DNA of 64,000 nt from contig NC_092579.1 of the NCBI RefSeq assembly GCF_037975245.1, positions 6,201,001 through 6,265,000 on the forward strand. Direction: 5' to 3'. Position numbers and translations under genes: made by a program. Positions 46,601-55,600 of this stretch are shown piece after piece. The notes under the pieces were generated by a model that was given only the letters and a program-made list of their open reading frames with translations, did not search any database and was not told the DNA's origin. Origin of the DNA: Apostichopus japonicus (taxonomy: Eukaryota > Echinodermata > Holothuroidea > Aspidochirotida > Stichopodidae). The stretch's first letter is position 1, and every line of letters begins with the position of its first letter.

Positions 46601-49600
46601 TTTTGTTATACTCAAAAGGGATCAAATTAAGCAAAGTTGAACATGTGGTTTGGATATTAGGCAGTGTTTGTTGCTCAAGAGGTGTGGGATGGGGCCAGGG
46701 GGTGCAAGTACACTTCTCCACCAGGGTTGTATGTCCAACGGAAGCCAAATTGGAACCATGCATACCTGTTGAAATTCAAAATTTTCAAATAAAAGGTGGT
46801 TTTGAAAAGCCTGATTTTTATTGTAGGAAATATTCCCTGAAAAGGCTGATCACCAAGACCTCGAGGGTAAATTGCTTTGTCTTGTTAAGCACCGCTTTCC
46901 AGCATCGGCCAATCGATTTTTTTGTTCTTTTTTTCTCAAGCATGACAAAAGAGTTGAAAGAAACAAATATCTCTACCTCTGTAGGAAAAAATAATGCATC
47001 CTTACAAAACACCGTCATTTTGTAGCGAGTAGCCGAGCCCGCAGTTTTAACAACCTTTGAATGATAACACACTCTTTAAAGGTTTCTTCACTTTTAATAC
47101 TAGCATGTATTCAGCCACACCACCTTAGTCAACAAAATAAAGCAAAAAGAGTAGAGGATAAAAATCATTAAAAAAAAAAAAAAGAGGAAAATATTTGTGT
47201 GAGAAAATTTGCATACAGCAATTCTCTTTTCTGCTGCATTGTTGATTTTTATTTTAGGTATAAACCAAATAATGGAGCTTTGTTTATATTGCCAAAAGAT
47301 TGTTGAATAGAAAGATTATAAAATGGGCTCTCTCTCTCTCACTCTTTATGTCATTCTGTGTAGATTTTACAAAGATGTGAAAATTAATTTTATAGCCTTT
47401 TCCTAAAACGTGTGTTTTCATAGGTCTTTAACATCCACTTGAAATATTCTGCTGAAGTGAAGATGTCATGGAAGGGTGATGACCCAACTCCATAAGGATA
47501 TTTTAGTCGTACCCTCAAAGCCCCCCCACCCTTGGTTGAATGCAAAATGTTCAAGTTTGGAAAAGTATTGCTCACATATTTGTTCTCATTTATTTGATCT
47601 TAAAGGAATTGGCATAATACCATACAAGCTTTAAGGTAATGTCTTTAAAGAAAACAAGAGAAACATTTTCTTTTCGAACTCTTTGCTTGTCATAGAAAAC
47701 AGACTTGTTACATCAATCAGGCAATTTTGTGTTCATATTGTATAGCTTGCACCAATTTTTCTTACTCATGGACACGCCTGTTTATTTATGATTTATTTGG
47801 AATTTAGTGAGGATTATTTTCCTTTCTTTTTGATCATTGTAAACTAAGAAAGTTTCTGCAATAGTGATGGTGTTTTATTATCAGCAATACCAAATACAGA
47901 CACATATAAAAACTACATCTATATATACATCTATATGTACATCTATATATATATCTATATATACATCTATATATATATCTATATATATATCTATACATAT
48001 ATATATATATGTAAAGTGACAAGGAAAATCTGTGTAGTTACAATAAAGATATGACTTTTCTAAATGTTTCAAACATCAATACATTCTGAGAACCATCTTT
48101 AGAAATGACAAGTTTCATTGGATGATTTCAAAAGATAGGAAATAATCAGAGGAAATAGCTAGGTGTTAGTTAGTCTCTTGTTCACTGCAATTTCAACCAA
48201 GGCTCGAGCTCTTTGCATTGGTTACCATGGTAACCACAGTGCAGAGTGATGTTTTTGGTCCTCATGTTTGTTCGGCGTATTTCGTAGTAATATTCTTAAC
48301 AGGTGAACACAGAAAACAAAAAAAGTCGAAACAGATCTTGTTAAAGACTTCCTTCATAAGGGAGCATCTGATAACATGGAGCAGTTTCCTTTCGAAAGAG
48401 GGTCTTTTAATCTACATTTTTGACCACCTAGAAGCTATTAGTGATCGTTCTAAGCTTGAAAATCACAACCTGGAGAGAAGTCTACAAGATTGTCACTACA
48501 AAATCATGGTTTAATATACTACTGCAGCGGTGATATTAAAAAATAATATAACCGTGGAATATGCACTTTGTATACTACCTATTATAATGCGTATCAATTT
48601 TTTGCCAAATTTATAAACGCTCTAAAAAGACGGCAGTATTAACAATAAGCAGCAAAAGCGGTATACCACCTTGGCAGTCCTGTATTTGCCGGGAAGAATC
48701 AATCCGGTAATTTGGTGTAGCAAAATGGGATGCAATTTGCCACACTAATGCATACAATGTTTAGCAGTTTCTTTAACACATTATACCATTCTATTTTCAG
48801 GAACCCAAAACTGATAAATTGATACCCAAAGGAATGTTTTTTTTTTCATTTAATCCAAAACCCAAGTTTTACATATTTTTGGAAAACAAAAGAGTTTAAG
48901 CATTGGGGCCAAGGGTAAATTGGAGGACTTTTGTAAGTCGAAAAACTCACAGGTCACACAAGACATCATCACAGTTGGAAGGTGTCCATGCACAGTGGAA
49001 ATAACTGCCCCATGTTTAAATTGAGGTCTCTCGCTTTATAGACTGTCCATTTTGCAGATCTTAAATTTTAATTGTCTTTTATTCGAGAATCAAGAACTTT
49101 TGCTTGTGTGTTATTGGGCTTGCTTGTGTGTAAGAGTAATGTATTGCAAATTGTCTCAGCAAGGGACACATTTGCCAGAATGAAATAGAAATGGTAGTTT
49201 ATTGCTTCATCTTGGAGTGTAAGCAGCTATATGGATCAATTGCAAACACAATTTGAACAGCAGAAGTGCCAAACAAAGGGAAACAAGCTGGTAAAAGGCA
49301 CTCTGCTTTATAAGGTATGTATTACAAGAAGGAAAAAAACAACAAATGGGGACTAGTATAGTGTGCTGTGGATGCTTATACATCAAGTGGATTATTTTTC
49401 TTTCTTATCTAGATGTTATCGATATCAATCAGTGCATGGCCTTCTTTTAATTTGGGAAGTGTCCTGGATTTGAGAACCATTTGTAAAATAGTGATTAGAA
49501 CAGAGAAAAATACAATACATAAGATAAGTGTATAGATCATAATATAACTAATATAACCAACTCTGGAGTTAAAGCATTCAGAATTGACACGCTTTCGCCA

Positions 49601-52600
49601 GAAATGTTTTGAGTTGGTAGCAGATGAATTAATTTCTCTTGATTAAATTCTCATGATACCAGGGTTGTAGTTCATTTGATTCTATGTGAGGGAAACTCTA
49701 AACAGGAAACCAGTTTGGATTGAAGATTGGATTGAAGATTGAAGGCTGAAGCTGTGATGTCATAGATGACATCATAGATAGCTTACCAAACTTAGTAACT
49801 GCAACTGAATGTTACTAGGAGATCATTTGAGGTTCTCTTTTGTCATGGTTTTAAAAGATAAATTTACCACCGAATTATTCATCTAATGTTATAGTTGTAA
49901 TGCGTAACTTTAAAAATTCAGATAGAAATACGATGTTGTCGTCGAGGTGTTAAGTGCAACAGTTAGACTTCCATTCCTCTGCAAATTTACATTTGAACAC
50001 ACATGTCAAGAGTAGGTCTAGGGTTTTACAAACAAACAAAAAAATGTTTAGAAAGACATAAAATTTTAGACATCAAATGGTACATTCTAAAGTCATGTTT
50101 AGGTCTACGATTAATAGGTGTAAAAATGCAAGGTAATGCTAATAAATACTTAAGAATTATTGTGTGAGGTTGAATAGGGAGTGGGGGGGTGTACACTGCC
50201 TACATCCCCCCTTCCACCCCACACCTCTCATAATATCTGAGAAATTATTATACATTTTATGCGCTAGCTTAGCCTGTGTTATTTCATATCGAAATACTTT
50301 TTCTTGTAATATTTTAAATGGGCTTTCATCCTATTCACCAATCGTAGCTTTCGTTTGAACTTGTTTACGTCGTTACGGTCGAGCAATTCCTCATTCTAAA
50401 GAAAAACATATTACCGAGCTTTATATCCAATCCATTTGCATTTTCCTTTTTGATCCTTTTTTGTTTTGTTCCTGAAAGATATTGTATAATGTCGATTTTG
50501 TTGTCGTTTCATTAAATTTAAAACTTTACATATTTGGTAAACAAGCACATGAAGGCAGGTAAACATGAATAATTCATACTCTGTGCACTATTATTTAATA
50601 GGTCATGAATATTCATATCATTACAACTTTCTACCATGTTAAACCATCTTGACATATCTCGCAGTCTGTTCATAGCTTTCACATTGTTATATTCACGTTA
50701 ATTTCACACCAATCTCTTTTCTTTGGCATGAGGCGAGAGAAGGGGAGGATGGTGTTCCCGTCAGCCCTTGGGTAGGGTTCTGAACCCCAAAAATATGTAA
50801 AGTAAATATTTCGAGCCATCATGATATAGTTGAAAGAGCCATTCTCTGACAAGTGAAATGGAACTGATGCCTGAAAAGAAATCGAAAACCTGTGATTTTG
50901 AGGTTCTTTTTTTTCTTCAAAATACTTTTTTTTTTTTTTTTAATTTGTAACAATTAATGTGGTGAATGAGATTTAAACTTAACACAATTAAAAATGATTT
51001 TTACTTTTGTTCTCTCATATCGAAGCTCTGAGGAGACATTTATGTAATGTTTCATAGTACAAAATTCTTTTTTTTTTTTTTTTAATTTGTAACAATTAAT
51101 GTGGTGAATGAGATTTAACTTTAACACAATTAAAAATGATTTTTACTTTTGTTCTCTCTTATAGAAGCACTGTGGAGACATTTATGTAATGTTTCATAGT
51201 ACTAATGATAACTCTAGTTATTTACTTGTCTCATAACTCATGTTATGAAACATGTCATGCCTATACTTAAGTGAAGATACTGAACCAATTTCTGTAGTGA
51301 GCTTTGTTAAATATATAAAAACATATCTAGCTGTGGGAAGATACATACAATTGATGATCTCACTGGAAAGATGGCCTCAAAATAAGAGTTATTACAGAGC
51401 TGTTGTGGCAGGGATCATGTGCACATTCTGTTTCCATGGTGGTCATATATCGATGATAGAAATCTTCCTTTAAATGACAGTTGACATTTGCACTTAGCTG
51501 TTTCTTTTTCTTATCCTTTTCTTAATTTTTGTCAGTCTTTGAATTTTTTTTAAATTTTATTTTTCCACTCACCTCATGTTCTTTCACAGCTTGCAAAGTT
51601 TTTTGTTTTTGTTTTGAGTTGTTGTCTTCAATTCCCATGTCTGCCTTTTTCAGCAATACAAGACGTCGCCCTCCTCTTCGCCCTCCTACTACTCCTCCTT
51701 CTAGACCAGCTCACCCTCCTCCACCGAAACCTGCCAATAGCTCGTCTTAAATATCGCTGTCTGCATGTAAAAATATGTTTGCATGTTTGCAAGGTACCTG
51801 TCATTACTACACAAACTATTTGAACGGATGAGAAACTCTGCACACGTGACAAGACACGTTGCCATGGCAGTGTTGCATGCAAAGCAGTCGTCACATTTGT
51901 AACCCGATACACAACTAAATTTTATTAACTTGAAAGCTTTCGTGTTCACACTTGACCCTTACCTCTGGCTAACCAATCTCCTTAATTGTCAAATAAATTG
52001 TAACATTGCAATGGTCAGTATAAGCAATGCTTTTTTTGGCTTTTTTGTCTCAACAAAGTGAAAACAATAAAATGATAAGTAGGTTATGGTATCTGCTATC
52101 CAATGACTAGGCCAGTGTGGTTATGAATGTGTATGTGCATGCAAATTGTGGTTCAGTTGACAGAGTCTTGCAAACAGTACAAAGCTTACTTCACAACTAT
52201 AGCACCTAACCTGTCTCACACATATTTACCTAATCAGATGTTGGTCATTAATACAAACTTGAATATCCATGAGTTATTTTAAATATTCATCATGGCAGTG
52301 ATTACCATGCCAAATTTTCATTTTCATATAACTGCACGTTTCTGCATGAATCATATTCAGCCACACTTTTGTCCATGTATTTCCATTGTAGAAGCTTGTG
52401 ATGTGTTTTACAATCCATTCGTTCAGTGTGGACCTCTCAAAAGACACTTCCCTTTGAAGTAAGTGACGTGTGCTGAACAAGGGGACTAGGAGAGGGTTTG
52501 GTGAACCCCTTAAAAAAATTAATCATACCAAAACACTAGAAAAAGGAGAATGGCAGGACCGTAGAAAGTGGTTGTTAGTTGGGTATTACATTGTGTTTTG

Positions 52601-55600
52601 TGTTTATTCAAATGTCTTTAAATCAGTGACCTAGTGGCAAGGGCGGCGGAACCGGGGGGGGGCACAGGGGGCACGTGCCCCCCCACTTTTCCTCAGGTTA
52701 AAAATGTGCCCTTTTTCTACATAAAAATTGAGGTGTCTCAAGTTGGCAAGAGGCCAGGGAACCAGAATGAACACTCGGGAAGGGCCGTTTCCAGCCATCT
52801 GAGGGGTTTGTAAAACCAAAAATTTTATTGTACGCTCCGCGCCAACCGATGGCGGCGCTCCGCTCAGATAGTCGTGCATACAACTTTGCAAATCCTGGCT
52901 ACGCCCCTGACTTTTAATGAATTTCTGTGGGTCAAACTCAAAGCTATTTTGAATGGAAAAAATTTGTTAAGATATTGACAAGAAATAAACTCTAATTCGG
53001 AAGATTCCTACATTAGCAACTAGCATGATTTCACCTCATTTTGTCTCAAAAGAAAACTTGTTCCTTGTTTCCCAATTTGCACATTGGATATTGCAGTGCT
53101 AGTATGCATATTTTCCTTGAGAGGGGGGGGGGGGGGGTTGATGGAGTGATGTTTATACACAAATAAGATAATACAATAAGAGTTATAAAGGGTACTAAAT
53201 ATAAGGCTGCATCAGTCCAATCGAATTTCTGCAAAGTGCCCTTTGATGTCGGTGCCCCCCCAGATTAAAAGTGCTTCCGCCGCCCTTGCCTAGTGGGTCA
53301 GTGAAACACCTTGTGGAAGGCTAGTCACTGGCCTCAATAACATAGTTACGGCTACCCATTGGCATATGCAAGACACTATTGTCTTCCAGGAAATAGGAAC
53401 TTTGTGAAACATTGCAGCAGGTAAAGAAGATGATAGGCTAGCTGTTGGATTATTCATACACCATAAAAACAATGTCCACATTATAGACACATAATGGACT
53501 GTGTTGTGTTGTTAGTGTGAGACAAATTTAGCTTAGATGTGTGGCATGGCTCCAGTGTGTTAGTACGATGACTGTGTTAGTACGATGACAGTGTGATAGT
53601 ACGATGACAGTGTGTTAGTACAATGACAGTGTGAATGTATAATGACAGTGTGGTAGTACGATGATAGTGTGTTAGTACCATGACAGTATGTTAGTACCAT
53701 GATAGTGTGATAGTACAATGACAGTGTGTTAGTACAATGACTGTTAGTATGATGACAGTGTGTTAGTATGATGACAGTGTGATAGTACAATGACAGTGTG
53801 TTAGTACGATGACAGTGTGTTAGTATGATGTATGATGACAGTGTGATAGTACGATGACAGTGTGTTAGTATGATGACAGTGTGCTAGTACAATGACTGTG
53901 TTAGTATGATGACAGTGTGTTAGTACGATGACAGTGTGATAGTACCATGAGAGTGTGTTAGTACGATGACAGTGTGTTAGTATGATGACAGTGTGCTAGT
54001 ACAATGACTGTGTTAGTACCATGACAGTGTGTTAGTACGATGACAGTGTGTTAGTACAATGACAGTGTGTTAGTATGATGACAGTGTGTTAGTACGATGA
54101 CAGTGTGATAGTACAATGACAGTGTGTTAGTACCATGATAGTGTGTTAGTACCATGACAGTGTTAGTACGATGACAGTGTGTTAGTACGATGACAGTGTG
54201 ATAGTACGATGACAGTGTGTTAGTACAATGACAGTGTGAATGTATAATGACAGTGTGGTAGTACGATGATAGTGTGTTAGTACAATGACAGTATGTTAGT
54301 ACGATGGCAGTGTGTTAGTATGATGACACTGTTAGTATGATGACAGTGTGTTAGTATGATGACTGTGTTAGTACCATAACAGTGTGTTAGTACAATGATA
54401 GTGTGTTAGTACAATGACAGTGTGTTAGTACGATGACAGTGTGTTAGTACAATGACAGTGTGTTAGTACTATATGGCAGTGTAGAGTGTTTTGATGTTAA
54501 GATGGAGAGTGAAGAGGTGCTATGGGTTTCAGGGTTCTTGGTGTTTTAGTTTGATGAAAGTGATGCATAGTGTAATGTGGGTGAACAATTATTTGTTAGT
54601 GCAATGAGTATGTAGTGTTTGAGGGTGTTGAGTGTGCAAAAATACAAAATACAAAGCAGAGCATAAGTGTGCTAGTGCAAGAGCGTGAACAATGTGTACA
54701 GAGGGTGTGGCGTGTGACGGTGTAATCACGGTGTTAGCATAATGCAATTGTAAGTACAAAGGGGGTGTAAACTGTGTGAATGTAAAGAGAGTGAAGTATA
54801 ACAAGAGTGAAAAGTCAGGTGATACCTACTAACAGGATGTTTGCTACTGTATGTAGTTACATGCAAGGTACTTTAGGAAGAGTATCCCAGGGTCAAAGTG
54901 CAAGTTCAAATTTGGTCAGAAATAAAACATTCCAACCAGCATCACCATGGTAACCCATCATTTTGGTTTGCATGCATGCATATCATGATACACGTTTCTC
55001 TTGTCATGTCATCCAGAGTTTCTCATTAGTTCAAATCTTTCATTTAATAATCATGTATTTTTATTTACCTCAAAAGTACTGTTATTTCCAACTCATCTCC
55101 TAGTTTTGTGTTTGTTTCTACTAAAGTTTTTGTTGTTGTTGTTTTTTTTTGTCTGTGCTTGCTCACCTTAATGCCAGGGACACAAATTGGTAGTCTTCAA
55201 GTGGTTTAATTACTGCCAACTATTTAGTTGGGTAATTCTCATTAACATTCCACAAATGACGTTGATTAACGTGTTGTCAGTATGCCTGACCGTTACATCA
55301 TTTTACGTAATAAGTTCAAAATTTCTATTTCATTTGTGGAGCATGATATTCAATATTCAGGGAACTCTTTTTTTGGAAATGTGTCGGCAAATTTTATTGG
55401 GGAAATCTTATTAAAAATTCTCAACTTTTGAAATCGGTGATGGAGGTGTGCTGCCAGTTTTTCTTTGATGTTTTATGTTTTATGTTGATTTATGTACCTG
55501 GTTACTAGCCATCAGCTAGCAATCACTGCTTATCTCTAGTGTAGTCTAGTGATCTCTGCCTGTTGGTATTGATCACTGTATGCTAAAAGTGACCACTGCC

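Noticed and set aside
53560-53790. His/Tyr/Thr-rich antisense ORF
   Set aside because: It is a by-product of the 19-bp minisatellite.
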